Part shown: piece after piece, positions 33,709 through 42,250 of the stretch
Numbering within the stretch: position 1 is the first letter of the stretch
Layout of the letters: each line of letters opens with the position of its first letter
Origin: Pseudochryseolinea flava
GTDB lineage: Bacteria; Bacteroidota; Bacteroidia; Cytophagales; Cyclobacteriaceae
DNA length: 64,000 nucleotides
Direction of reading: 5' to 3'
NCBI RefSeq assembly: GCF_003286915.1
Contig: NZ_QMFY01000003.1
Span: 186,001-250,000 of the forward strand
Notes under the pieces: generated by a model
The model's input: only the letters and a program-made list of their open reading frames with translations
What the model was told of the DNA's origin: nothing
Database searches by the model: none
Position numbers and translations under genes: made by a program

Positions 33709-35208
33709 ATGAGCCATCACGCCGTTCATTATATCGCCGATGTCCCGCTAACGCTGCAAGATTTAATTCGCATTCAAACGGATGCCATCACGATCGAGCT
33801 TCCGCCGTCTACGCTCGATAAAATCGCGCGCTGCAGAACCTATCTCGATCAAAAAATTTCGACTACGCGGCAACCTATTTACGGTATCAACACCGGATTT
33901 GGCTCATTGTATAATCGCTATATTTCACACGACCAACTCGAAAAGCTGCAAGAGAATTTAGTGAAGTCACACGCATGTGGAACAGGCCCAGAAGTACCGC
34001 ATGAAATTGTACGTTGGATGCTTTTCCTAAAAGTGCAATCACTCGCCTACGGCTATTCAGGTGTACAAGTCGATACGGTAACGCGACTCGCGCAGATGTT
34101 CAATCATAATGTGCTTCCACAGATTTTTGAAATGGGATCGCTTGGTGCTTCAGGAGATCTAGCACCCCTCGCCCATCTTTGCTTACCCCTTATCGGACTT
34201 GGTGAAGTTTTTCACGACGGTGCATCTTTTTCGGCGCATGCAATCAATGAAAAGTTTTCGTGGCAGCCAATTCATTTAGCTGCGAAAGAAGGACTTGCAC
34301 TTTTGAACGGCACACAGTTCATGAGTGCTTACGGTGTTTGGAGTATCGTACACGCGCATCGACTGTTGAAATTGTCTACCATGATCAGTGCGCTCTCGCT
34401 TGATGCCTTTGATGGTAGAATAGAACCGTTTCTTCCTGAAGTGCATGCGATTCGTCCGCACACAGGACAAACAAATATTGCTGCCGCCGTAAAATCTCTT
34501 TTGACAGGTAGTGAGTTGATCGCGCAAGAGAAGAAGCATGTTCAAGATCCCTACTCGTTCCGCTGTATTCCGCAAGTGCATGGCGCGAGTGCAGACACGA
34601 TTGAATACGTGACGAAAATATTCCTCACCGAGGTTAATAGTGTCACCGACAATCCCAATGTATTTCCGGATGAAGACATGATCATTTCTGCGGGAAACTT
34701 TCATGGACAACCACTCGCTTTAGGCTTGGATTTTCTTTCCATTGCTTTGGCTGAACTTGGCAATATAAGCGAAAGAAGGACCTATCAGCTTATTTCAGGC
34801 GCTCGCGATTTACCCAATTACCTTGTCGCTAATCCGGGTATTAATTCAGGATTAATGATTCCACAGTATACAGCAGCATCGCTGGTAAGTCAAAATAAAC
34901 AACTTTGCACTCCTGCATCGGTTGATTCTATAGTTTCCTCGAATGGACAAGAGGATCATGTGAGCATGGGCGCGAATGCGGCGACAAAAACATATCGTAT
35001 CGTGAATAATCTTTATTCAATATTAGCGATTGAGTTACTTACGGCTGCCCAGGCACTTACTTTTAGGCGTCCGCTGAAAACATCGCCGGCTTTGGAACAT
35101 TGGGTACATAATTTCAGAACACATGTGTCGTTTATAGAAGAAGACAGGATGCTTCATGAAGACATCAAAAAAGCCGAATCATTTCTGAAGAACGTGAGTA
35201 TCGATTAA
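33709..35208 (+). CDS. hutH: Histidine ammonia-lyase
   Basis: Converts histidine to urocanate. The 499-residue protein has the MIO prosthetic-group triad Ala-Ser-Gly in GSLGASGDLAPLAHL, plus NGTQFMSAYG, the active-site QDPYSFRCIPQVHGAS region, and SVSSNGQEDHVSMGANAA. No other hut gene is near, so it may act alone or with unlinked genes. Its TAA is directly followed by the ATG of a secreted protein gene. Confidence 0.95.
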   Translation: MSHHAVHYIADVPLTLQDLIRIQTDAITIELPPSTLDKIARCRTYLDQKISTTRQPIYGINTGFGSLYNRYISHDQLEKLQENLVKSHACGTGPEVPHEIVRWMLFLKVQSLAYGYSGVQVDTVTRLAQMFNHNVLPQIFEMGSLGASGDLAPLAHLCLPLIGLGEVFHDGASFSAHAINEKFSWQPIHLAAKEGLALLNGTQFMSAYGVWSIVHAHRLLKLSTMISALSLDAFDGRIEPFLPEVHAIRPHTGQTNIAAAVKSLLTGSELIAQEKKHVQDPYSFRCIPQVHGASADTIEYVTKIFLTEVNSVTDNPNVFPDEDMIISAGNFHGQPLALGLDFLSIALAELGNISERRTYQLISGARDLPNYLVANPGINSGLMIPQYTAASLVSQNKQLCTPASVDSIVSSNGQEDHVSMGANAATKTYRIVNNLYSILAIELLTAAQALTFRRPLKTSPALEHWVHNFRTHVSFIEEDRMLHEDIKKAESFLKNVSID

Positions 35209-37101
35209 ATGCGTCGAAGGTTTCATATCATCCTCATCCTTTTAAATTGCTTCTTCCTGACGGCAGCGTATGCGCAACCGTACATGGGTAATAACAACCT
35301 GATGGAGGTCGATCAAATCAAAGGATGTGCACCTTTTGAATTCACAGTAAAGCATCCTGCCTGTGGCGCTGGAAATTGTACAGCGCTATTTTTGGATCCA
35401 ACCAACCCATCGATCGTACTGGGCACGAAGCAGCCCTTCTTCGACGGCGACTTGCTCACGCGCGCTGATGCTGGAGGATTCATTCTTCAAATCGTCACGG
35501 CATCGAGCACGACCAACGACGATTTGTTAATGGAGGTCATCCCGAACGTAACGCCCACATTTAACGTATATGCTTGTCAAAATGGAAGCGTACAAGTGGA
35601 TATTACAGATGCGCAATTTGATCATTATAAAATTGCCGGCGCAGGCCCCGAGGTAACACGCGATCAAGGCGATCCGCCTTTCGTGTATAATTTCCCGATG
35701 CCGTACCCTGCCGACGCCGTAATCCGCGTACGTGGTGTTGATGATAACATGGCCGACAATTGCGATGAAAGCTCTAAAACTGTTCCGATCGCGACAATCC
35801 CTCCTATTGCCATCCGCTCAGTTTCAGTTCCAGACGCCAACATCGTTGAGCTTACGCACGACGCAAACCCGGCCATACAATATCGCTTGATGATTGCAAC
35901 CGATAATGAAACCACGTTTACGCCCGATAAAACAATTTACGACCCGCCAACCAATATTGAAACACTCGGATCGCTATCACCCGACAATCATTACTATTGT
36001 TTAAGACTCGACATCATAAGTCCGTGCAACAATGCTGTGATGGGCAATTCGAATGTGGTGTGTAGCATCAACTTCGATGCTACTGCGCTTAACAATGTGA
36101 ATGAATTGACTTGGACAACCGGCGCATCAACCACCGGTTTGACGTTACATAAAGACAACACCCCAATACCTGTGGCTTCATCACCATACATGGACAACAG
36201 TGTTGTTTGCAACACGCCGTATATCTATCAACTCACCGCCAATTTTGGTGCAGCTACCAGTACGTCGCTTACCAAAACGATCCGTGCGACCTCAACGAAC
36301 ATACCCGATAAGGTCGCCAATATTTCAACTGCCGTCGAGGGAACACAAGTAACGCTAGACTGGCAGCAACCCTCTGGCTATACCGCAAGCGCTTATACCA
36401 TTCGAAAAACAGTCGGTCAAAACACTGGCCCCATCGCCAATGTCGCGGCCCTCACTTTTACAGACAATGCATATGTACCTGAGGCTTGTTACACGATTCA
36501 ATACAAAGACTTCTGTGGCAACACCAGTATCATAAGTGATCCGGCTTGTCCTATCGTGCTGTCGCATGTTTTGCGTGCTGATAATACGATCGATTTGAAT
36601 TGGACAAACTATGTTGGGTGGGCACAAGGCGTCGACGTGTATGAAGTTTATCAAGATGGAACATTGTTGACAACAACATCGGGCACTACCCACACCGTTC
36701 CGAATGACGCGGTACAACAAGTTCACGTCTATGAAATCGTCGCGATTCCCCGAGAGATCACAGTTCCCCCGGTTATCGTCTCATCTTCGAACTTACTGGA
36801 GACGATTAAAGCTCCGAATCTTTTTTATCCAACGGCCTTCGTTCCAGAAAGTCCAATTGCTGAGAACAAAGCCTTTAAAGTTTTCGGACAATTCATCCAG
36901 CACCTTGAATTCAAGATTTTCAATCGCTGGGGAGAGTTAATGTACTACACGACAGAGCTTAGTTCAGCGGGATGGGACGGCACCTACAAGGGGAACATGA
37001 TGCCGGAGGGAACATACGTTTTCACCGCCAAGTTAACGGACTTCGCAGGGCGTACATTCGAGCGATCAGGAACAATTGTGTTGCTGAGGAAAAATCGGTA
37101 G
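35209..37101 (+). CDS. Secreted protein with type B gliding-motility C-terminal domain
   Basis: A 630-residue exported protein. Signal peptide MRRRFHIILILLNCFFLTAA then a cleavage site near AYAQP. The body consists of tandem Ig/fibronectin-like modules with regularly spaced Cys. The last ~75 residues carry the sorting domain: LFYPTAFVPESP, FKIFNRWGELMYY, GWDGTYKG, MPEGTYVFTAKL. This is exported by the type IX secretion system. Its ATG adjoins the hutH stop with no spacer. Role unknown. Confidence 0.88.
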   Translation: MRRRFHIILILLNCFFLTAAYAQPYMGNNNLMEVDQIKGCAPFEFTVKHPACGAGNCTALFLDPTNPSIVLGTKQPFFDGDLLTRADAGGFILQIVTASSTTNDDLLMEVIPNVTPTFNVYACQNGSVQVDITDAQFDHYKIAGAGPEVTRDQGDPPFVYNFPMPYPADAVIRVRGVDDNMADNCDESSKTVPIATIPPIAIRSVSVPDANIVELTHDANPAIQYRLMIATDNETTFTPDKTIYDPPTNIETLGSLSPDNHYYCLRLDIISPCNNAVMGNSNVVCSINFDATALNNVNELTWTTGASTTGLTLHKDNTPIPVASSPYMDNSVVCNTPYIYQLTANFGAATSTSLTKTIRATSTNIPDKVANISTAVEGTQVTLDWQQPSGYTASAYTIRKTVGQNTGPIANVAALTFTDNAYVPEACYTIQYKDFCGNTSIISDPACPIVLSHVLRADNTIDLNWTNYVGWAQGVDVYEVYQDGTLLTTTSGTTHTVPNDAVQQVHVYEIVAIPREITVPPVIVSSSNLLETIKAPNLFYPTAFVPESPIAENKAFKVFGQFIQHLEFKIFNRWGELMYYTTELSSAGWDGTYKGNMMPEGTYVFTAKLTDFAGRTFERSGTIVLLRKNR

Positions 37102-37193
37102 TCAGGAGACAGGAGTCAGGAGTAAGAAGTAAGTATATCTGTGATTCCAGCTTTAAACTTTCTACTTTCTACTTTAAACTTTAAACTTTCTAC
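37101..37193. repeat. Word-repeat element after the secreted-protein gene
   Basis: Left part GTCAGGAGACAGGAGTCAGG then AGTAAGAAGTAAGTA; right part copies of CTTTAAACTTTCTAC. The two sides are only partly complementary (AAGAAGTA against TACTTTCT). It begins on the last base of the stop codon at 37101. Confidence 0.5.
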
Positions 37194-37201
37194 AGAACCA
37201 C

Positions 37202-37209
37202 TACCTTTG
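37202..37209 (+). promoter_or_regulatory. -7 box (TACCTTTG) of ybaB
   Basis: TAnnTTTG match 22 bases before the ybaB ATG, just after the repeat element. Confidence 0.45.
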
Positions 37210-37231
37210 ATATTAGAAAAATACTACCACT

Positions 37232-37567
37232 ATGTTTGACATGATGAAGATGATGGGCAAGATGAAGGAAGTTCAGGCCCGCATAAAAGAAGCGCAAGAC
37301 AACCTCGTCAATGTAAAAGCACATGGGGAGTCGGGAGCTGGAATGGTTAAAGCTACCGTGAACGGTAAAAAGCAGTTGATTTCGGTAGAGATCGACCCAA
37401 CGTTAATGAAGGTTGAAGATAAAATCATCTTACAAGATTTGATCGTTGCTGCCGTGAACAAAGCAAGTGAGGAAGCCGAAATTGTAGCCAAAGAAGAACT
37501 TCGTAAAAGCACCGACGGACTGATCCCGAATATTCCCGGGATGGACCTAAGCAACTTCATGGGATGA
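37232..37567 (+). CDS. YbaB/EbfC family nucleoid-associated protein
   Basis: A 111-residue DNA-binding protein that forms a tweezer-like dimer. MFDMMKMMGKMKEVQARIKE opens the first helix, then VKATVNGKKQLISVEIDP and a final DGLIPNIPGMDLSNFMG, as in the family. Its stop overlaps the start of the glycosyltransferase by four bases (ATGA), suggesting coupled translation. In many bacteria ybaB is next to recR or dnaX, not here. Confidence 0.92.
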   Translation: MFDMMKMMGKMKEVQARIKEAQDNLVNVKAHGESGAGMVKATVNGKKQLISVEIDPTLMKVEDKIILQDLIVAAVNKASEEAEIVAKEELRKSTDGLIPNIPGMDLSNFMG

Positions 37568-38589
37568 GTCGCACCGCCGTTGTAATCTTGAACTACAATG
37601 GTGAGAAGCTGATGCGACAGTTTCTTCCCTCCGTTACACAATACTCATCGAATGCAGAAGTGATCGTTGCTGACAATGGCTCAACGGACGGATCGTTGGC
37701 TATGCTTCAGCAAGAATTCCCCCAGGTTAGAACAATTTGTTTACCGAAAAACTACGGCTTCTGTGGCGGCTACAATGCGTCTCTTAAGCAAGTTGACGCC
37801 GATTACTATGTCCTCCTGAACTCTGACGTAGCAGTAACACCGGGATGGCTTCAACCAATGATTGACCTATTGGATGCAGACCCGAACGTCGCCGCAGTGC
37901 AACCCAAAATACTCTCCTACCATAACCAAAATCTTTTTGAGTATGCTGGCGCGGGCGGTGGTTTCATCGATGCTTTTGGATACCCCTTTTGCAGAGGACG
38001 AATCTTCGATACCGTGGAGGAAGATCACGGTCAATACAATGACAGCCGTAGTATTTTTTGGGCAACCGGAGCTTGTATGGTGATTCGGGCTGAGGTTTAC
38101 CATGAATTCGGTGGATTAGACGAAGACTTTTTCGCTCACATGGAAGAGATTGATCTTTGCTGGAAGATTCACCGTACAGGAAAAAAGATCTTTTATGTTG
38201 GCGCCAGTACCGTGTATCACGTTGGTGCAGGCACGTTAGGGTATGACAGCCCGCGAAAGACTTACCTAAACTTTAGAAACAACTTAGCCTTACTGCTAAA
38301 GCACTTGAATCCTGGAGAAATCATTTGGAAGTTGCCGATGCGTTTTTTGTTGGATTGGCTTGCCGCCATGGTGTTTGTCTTGAAAGGTAAACACAAAAAT
38401 GGATGGGCGATCATCGAGGCCCAGGGCTACTTTTTGAGCCATTTGGCAGTCAACCTCGAAAAACGTAAGGCGCTCCGTGACAAATATCCGCGCTATGACC
38501 GGCGAACGATTTATAAAGGATTACTGATAAAGACTTATCACCTGGGGGCGAAAAAGACTTTTACACAACTTGAGCCAGGCAATTTTTAA
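37564..38589 (+). CDS. Family 2 glycosyltransferase
   Basis: A 341-residue GT-A-fold enzyme. TAVVILNYNGEKL, EVIVADNGSTDGSL and DADYYVLLNSDVAVTPGWL (the DxD-like donor site) are in the N-terminal half; GLDEDFFAHMEEIDLCWKI is typical of rhamnosyltransferase-like GT2 proteins. The C-terminal part has one amphipathic or membrane-near segment (FLLDWLAAMVFVL). The acceptor is unknown. It overlaps ybaB by four bases. Confidence 0.9.
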   Translation: MSRTAVVILNYNGEKLMRQFLPSVTQYSSNAEVIVADNGSTDGSLAMLQQEFPQVRTICLPKNYGFCGGYNASLKQVDADYYVLLNSDVAVTPGWLQPMIDLLDADPNVAAVQPKILSYHNQNLFEYAGAGGGFIDAFGYPFCRGRIFDTVEEDHGQYNDSRSIFWATGACMVIRAEVYHEFGGLDEDFFAHMEEIDLCWKIHRTGKKIFYVGASTVYHVGAGTLGYDSPRKTYLNFRNNLALLLKHLNPGEIIWKLPMRFLLDWLAAMVFVLKGKHKNGWAIIEAQGYFLSHLAVNLEKRKALRDKYPRYDRRTIYKGLLIKTYHLGAKKTFTQLEPGNF

Positions 38590-38596
38590 GCGCGAA

Positions 38597-38824
38597 TTAG
38601 TAGTCCCACACGGGCTTTCTTTTCCTCAGATGCTTGCGCATGTTCATGACGAATGCGATGGACAGGTAAATGATTACCGGGGATCCCACCGTCAAAAACG
38701 ACGCATAGATGAAGAAGAGGCGTATGCTAGAGGTAGCAATACCTAGCTTTTCGCCGAGGTGTGTACACACGCCAAAAGCGTAGCTTTCAAAAAATTGCAG
38801 GATTTTATCGGTCAAATGGTTCAT
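38597..38824 (-). CDS. PspC-domain membrane protein
   Basis: A 75-residue protein with the PspC pattern: FGVCTHLGEKLGIATSSIRLFF then a membrane segment LTVGSPVIIYLSIAFVM and a basic tail. PspC is a phage-shock regulator in enterobacteria; in Bacteroidetes such stand-alone PspC domains are of unknown role. It is convergent with the glycosyltransferase gene. Confidence 0.88.
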   Translation of the reverse strand: MNHLTDKILQFFESYAFGVCTHLGEKLGIATSSIRLFFIYASFLTVGSPVIIYLSIAFVMNMRKHLRKRKPVWDY

Positions 38825-38950
38825 ACTGTCTTCACGTTATAACTTTCAACTTGTCAAAAAGTTGATTTGTCGAGCAAAAATCCGGCTTACAAATATAAGG
38901 TGCGACGACCTTTATAAGGAGCCATGCTGATCTTAATTTTTTGACTATAA

Positions 38951-38981
38951 TTGCAAAAAAATACACATAAGTATAGTTTTG
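38951..38981 (+). promoter_or_regulatory. Promoter of the lipoprotein gene (TTG-N20-TAGTTTTG)
   Basis: TTG at 38951-38953 and TAGTTTTG at 38974-38981 with a 20-base spacer and A-rich sequence between them; 35-base leader to the ATG. Confidence 0.6.
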
Positions 38982-39016
38982 CAACCTGTTAAACTCAACA
39001 AATAAACCAAAATCCA

Positions 39017-40792
39017 ATGAGAAAAGTAGTTTACTCATTTTTGATCTTCGGTGCATTGACCCTCGCGGGCTGTACGTTGCCCAAGATGGTGAAAATGGCA
39101 AAAGAACAACAGCTTACAGTTACACCAAATCCGCTGGAAGTTCACAAAGACACGGTAGCGTTTGATCTAGCTGCCTCCCTCCCCGTAAAAATGTTGAAAA
39201 AGGGAACCGTTTACACGGTGAACACTTTCTACAAGTACGGAGAGAACGAATTGGCCCTCGAGCCTATTACGTTCAAGGCAGAAGATTATCCAAATGCCAG
39301 CACTGAACAGCCTCGCGTTACAAAAAGCTTCTTCTTCCCTTACCAACCAGCTCACAAAACTGGTACCGTAGAAGTTGAAGGCGTAGCGTCTAAAGGCAGC
39401 AAAAGCAAGGCTTCTCCAAGAATGCCAATTGCTAAAGGAGTAATCACTACTTCTAAACTTGTTAAACCTGTATACTTCGCCGCTTATGCTGGCCACGGTT
39501 ATAACAACCAAGAAGAACTTGTTCCGGTAGTTATCCCTGATTTCATCTTCGAACAAGGAAGATCAGTACTCAGAACAACTGAAATCAAGAGCCCTAAAGG
39601 TAAACAACTTGACGCTTTCATCGCCTCTAAGAATGCTACCCGTACGGTAACGATCACTGGTACTCACTCACCTGAAGGTGCTGAGCGTATCAACAGCAAA
39701 CTTTCTCCAGATCGTGCTGCTGCTATCGAGAAGTTCTACCGCGCACAAATGAAGAAGTACGATTACAAAGGCAAAGCTGATTCTATTCAGTTCATCTTGA
39801 AGCCTGTAATCCAAGACTGGAATGAATTCAAAAACGCTCTTTCTGCTTACGAAGGTATTTCTTCTGAAGAGAAAGCTGAGTACTTGAACATCATCAATGC
39901 TGGTGGTTCATTTGAAGATGTTGAAAAACAATTCAAGAAACTTAAGACTTACAAGAAAGTTTTCAAAGATGTATATCCTAAGTTGAGAACTGCTAAGACT
40001 GAGATCCTCACTGTAAAAGACAAGAAAACTGATGCAGAGATCGCAGTACTTGCAAAGCAAATCACACAGAACTCTGTTAGCGCTGACACACTTTCTACAG
40101 AAGAATTGTTGTACGCTGCTACGCTTACACCTTCATTAGAAGAGAAAGCTGCTATCTACGAAGCTGCTACTAAAAAAGGTACAAGCTGGGTAGCGCACAA
40201 TAACCTTGGCGCGGTTTACATCGCTCAAGCTATTGAAAACGCATCAAACGCTGCAGCACTTGCTGACAAAGCTCAAGCACAACTTGACATCGCAGTGAAA
40301 TTGAACGAAGCTCCAGAAGTTCACGCTAACTTGGCTTCTGTTCAAGCGATCAAAGGAAATGCATACGCTGCTTACAGCCACGCGAGCAAAGCTCTTGGCG
40401 CTGGTCTTACTGGCGACAATGCTGCTGGTGCAAACGGTGTGAAAGGATATGCTGAGATCGTTAAAGCTGACTACGCTTCTGCGGTTAGCTCTGAGTCAAA
40501 CGCAACTGACAATGCTGATAACTTGTTCAACAAAGGTCTTGCACAATTGTTAAGCAAAGATTACGCAAATGCATTGACATCATTCAACGATGCGATAAGC
40601 AAAAATGCTAACCTCGCTGTAGCGCACTACGGTGCTGCGGTTGCATCTGCTCGTCAAAGCAACGCTGAGGGTGTGGTTTCAAACCTCATCAACGCAGTTA
40701 AAGTTGATCCATCATTGAAAGAAGCAGCGCTTAGCGACCTCGAGTTCGAGAAATACGCAGCGACTGAACCTTTCAGAAATGCATTGAAATAA
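39017..40792 (+). CDS. Lipoprotein with OmpA-like and TPR domains
   Basis: A 591-residue envelope protein. Signal and lipobox TLAGC give a lipidated Cys19. Residues ~170-280 carry an OmpA-like peptidoglycan-binding motif (VTITGTHSPEGAERINSKLSPDRAAAIEKF). The C-terminal third (~370-580) has TPR-like helical repeats (NNLGAVYIAQA, GLAQLLSKDYANALTSFNDAI). The region is rich in Ala and in a few preferred codons (GCT, CTT, AAC), consistent with high expression. It has a strong promoter upstream and a strong terminator downstream, so it is a monocistronic gene. Similar proteins are linked to the gliding or type IX machinery in some lineages, but this one is not assigned. Confidence 0.85.
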   Translation: MRKVVYSFLIFGALTLAGCTLPKMVKMAKEQQLTVTPNPLEVHKDTVAFDLAASLPVKMLKKGTVYTVNTFYKYGENELALEPITFKAEDYPNASTEQPRVTKSFFFPYQPAHKTGTVEVEGVASKGSKSKASPRMPIAKGVITTSKLVKPVYFAAYAGHGYNNQEELVPVVIPDFIFEQGRSVLRTTEIKSPKGKQLDAFIASKNATRTVTITGTHSPEGAERINSKLSPDRAAAIEKFYRAQMKKYDYKGKADSIQFILKPVIQDWNEFKNALSAYEGISSEEKAEYLNIINAGGSFEDVEKQFKKLKTYKKVFKDVYPKLRTAKTEILTVKDKKTDAEIAVLAKQITQNSVSADTLSTEELLYAATLTPSLEEKAAIYEAATKKGTSWVAHNNLGAVYIAQAIENASNAAALADKAQAQLDIAVKLNEAPEVHANLASVQAIKGNAYAAYSHASKALGAGLTGDNAAGANGVKGYAEIVKADYASAVSSESNATDNADNLFNKGLAQLLSKDYANALTSFNDAISKNANLAVAHYGAAVASARQSNAEGVVSNLINAVKVDPSLKEAALSDLEFEKYAATEPFRNALK

Positions 40793-40825
40793 TATTTTTT
40801 ATTCTCATTGATTTTAACAGCTAAT

Positions 40826-40857
40826 AAAAAGCCCATCCTGTCCGGATGGGCTTTTTT
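40826..40857 (+). terminator. Intrinsic terminator of the lipoprotein gene
   Basis: Perfect eight-base stem GCCCATCC/GGATGGGC, extended by A:T pairs, with a five-base loop and a T6 run, 34 bases after the stop codon. Confidence 0.85.
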
Positions 40858-40881
40858 AGTTATTGGTTATCGGTAGCTAGA

Positions 40882-41012
40882 AGTCCCAAGCCCCAAGCCC
40901 CAAGCCCCACGTCCCAAGCCCCAAGTCCCAAGCCCCACGGCCCCAGCCCCAAGTCCCAAGTCCCAAGCCCCAAGCTCCAAGCCCCAAGTCCCAAAACCCA
41001 AGGCCCACAAGC
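40882..41012. repeat. One-armed CCCAAG word array upstream of pdhB
   Basis: About 130 bases made of variants of CCCCAAG and TCCCAAG, with occasional CCACG. No complementary GGGG-rich arm is present. It lies between a terminator and pdhB. The minus strand reads as a Gly-Leu-Trp repeat frame, which I consider an artefact. Confidence 0.75.
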
Positions 41013-41096
41013 CAGCCATTCCTCCCAAACATGTGTGTGTTTTTTTTGGCCAATCCCCTGTTGGATGCTATTTTTACGCGCTTTCCAAATATAACT

Positions 41097-42077
41097 ATGA
41101 GAGAAATCCAGTTTAGAGAGGCCCTCCGTGAGGCCATGAATGAAGAAATGAGACGGGATCAGAGCATTATCCTGATGGGCGAAGAAGTAGCTCAATACAA
41201 CGGTGCTTACAAAGTAAGCCAAGGTATGCTCGATGAATTTGGCCCGGATCGCGTCCTGGATACTCCTATTGCAGAACTTGGATTTGCAGGTGTCGGCGTC
41301 GGTGCTGCTATGAACGGCCTCCGCCCGATCATTGAATTCATGACTTTTAACTTTTCCTTGGTTGCTATCGACCAGGTAATCAACGCTTCCGCAAAGATTC
41401 TTTCTATGTCTGGCGGACAATACAGCAACCCTATCGTATTCCGCGGTCCTACTGGTAACGCCGGACAATTAGGCGCGCAGCACTCTCAAAACTTTGAGAA
41501 TTGGTATGCTAATACACCTGGTTTGAAAGTCGTGGTACCTTCTAACCCATACGACGCAAAAGGTCTGTTAAAAACTTCTATCCGCGATAACGACCCGGTA
41601 ATCTTCATGGAATCGGAGTTGATGTATGGCGATAAAGGCGAAGTTCCTGTTGAAGAATATCTTATTCCGATCGGTGTCGCTGACGTTAAACGACAAGGAA
41701 CGGATGTGACGATAGTCTCTTTCGGTAAGATTATGAAAGTGGCATTGGCCGCGGCAGAAGAATTAGCGAAGGAAGGAATCTCTGTTGAAGTAGTTGACTT
41801 ACGCTCTGTAAGACCTATTGACTACGCAACAGTTGTTGAATCTGTAAAGAAGACGAACAGACTTGTGGTTGTTGAAGAAGCTTGGCCATTGTCGTCTATC
41901 GCAACGGAAATCACTTACCACGTGCAGCGTCACGCATTCGATTACCTTGATGCCCCTGTATACCGCGTCAACAGCTTCGACGTGCCACTACCGTACGCAC
42001 CTACATTGATCCAAGCAATCTTACCTAACGTTGAGAAAACCGTGAAGGCAGTGAAAGCTGTAATGTATCGCGATTAA
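41097..42077 (+). CDS. pdhB: Pyruvate dehydrogenase E1 component subunit beta
   Basis: Beta subunit of the alpha2beta2 E1 of the pyruvate (or related 2-oxoacid) dehydrogenase complex. From ATG 41097 it has 326 residues and the standard order REIQFREALREAMNEEM, ILMGEEVAQYNGAYK, DTPIAELGFAGVGVGAAM, NASAKILSMSGGQ, and SNPYDAKGLLKTSI, ending with VPLPYAPTL. The alpha subunit is not adjacent, which is common in Bacteroidetes. The open frame extends upstream to 41031 without similarity. A -7 box is not obvious. Confidence 0.93.
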   Translation: MREIQFREALREAMNEEMRRDQSIILMGEEVAQYNGAYKVSQGMLDEFGPDRVLDTPIAELGFAGVGVGAAMNGLRPIIEFMTFNFSLVAIDQVINASAKILSMSGGQYSNPIVFRGPTGNAGQLGAQHSQNFENWYANTPGLKVVVPSNPYDAKGLLKTSIRDNDPVIFMESELMYGDKGEVPVEEYLIPIGVADVKRQGTDVTIVSFGKIMKVALAAAEELAKEGISVEVVDLRSVRPIDYATVVESVKKTNRLVVVEEAWPLSSIATEITYHVQRHAFDYLDAPVYRVNSFDVPLPYAPTLIQAILPNVEKTVKAVKAVMYRD

Positions 42078-42250
42078 AGGGAGTAAGAATCAAGAAGTAA
42101 GAAGTAAGAAGTAAATTCTCTCACTGTAAATACAAAAGCCTCAATACCCTTGAGGCTTTTTTCATTCACAAGATTTGCCTTAATTCTTACTACTTACTCC
42201 TCATTTCTGACTTCTGAATCCTGATTTCTGAACTCCTTACTTCTTCCTCT
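42078..42250. repeat. Inverted word-repeat element between pdhB and the rhomboid gene
   Basis: Left arm GGGAGTAAGAATCAAGAAG plus AAGTAAGAAGTAAGAAGT; right arm TTAATTCTTACTACTTACTCC and CTCCTTACTTCTTCC among CTGAATCCTGATTTCTGAA words. The complementary units are GGAGTAAGAA and TTCTTACTCC. The arms run from the pdhB stop codon to the stop codon of the rhomboid gene, and a terminator sits in the loop. Confidence 0.7.
42134..42162. terminator. Bidirectional terminator in the loop of the inverted element
   Basis: Stem AAAAGCCTCAA/TTGAGGCTTTT with a five-base loop and T6 run; the flanking A tract makes it work on either strand. It serves the converging pdhB and rhomboid genes. Confidence 0.85.

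Noticed and set aside
40860-41468. Minus-strand frame with a Gly-Leu-Trp repeat tail overlapping the CCCCAAG array
   Set aside because: Its second half is the reverse of pdhB and its repeat part is only the translation of a low-complexity array.
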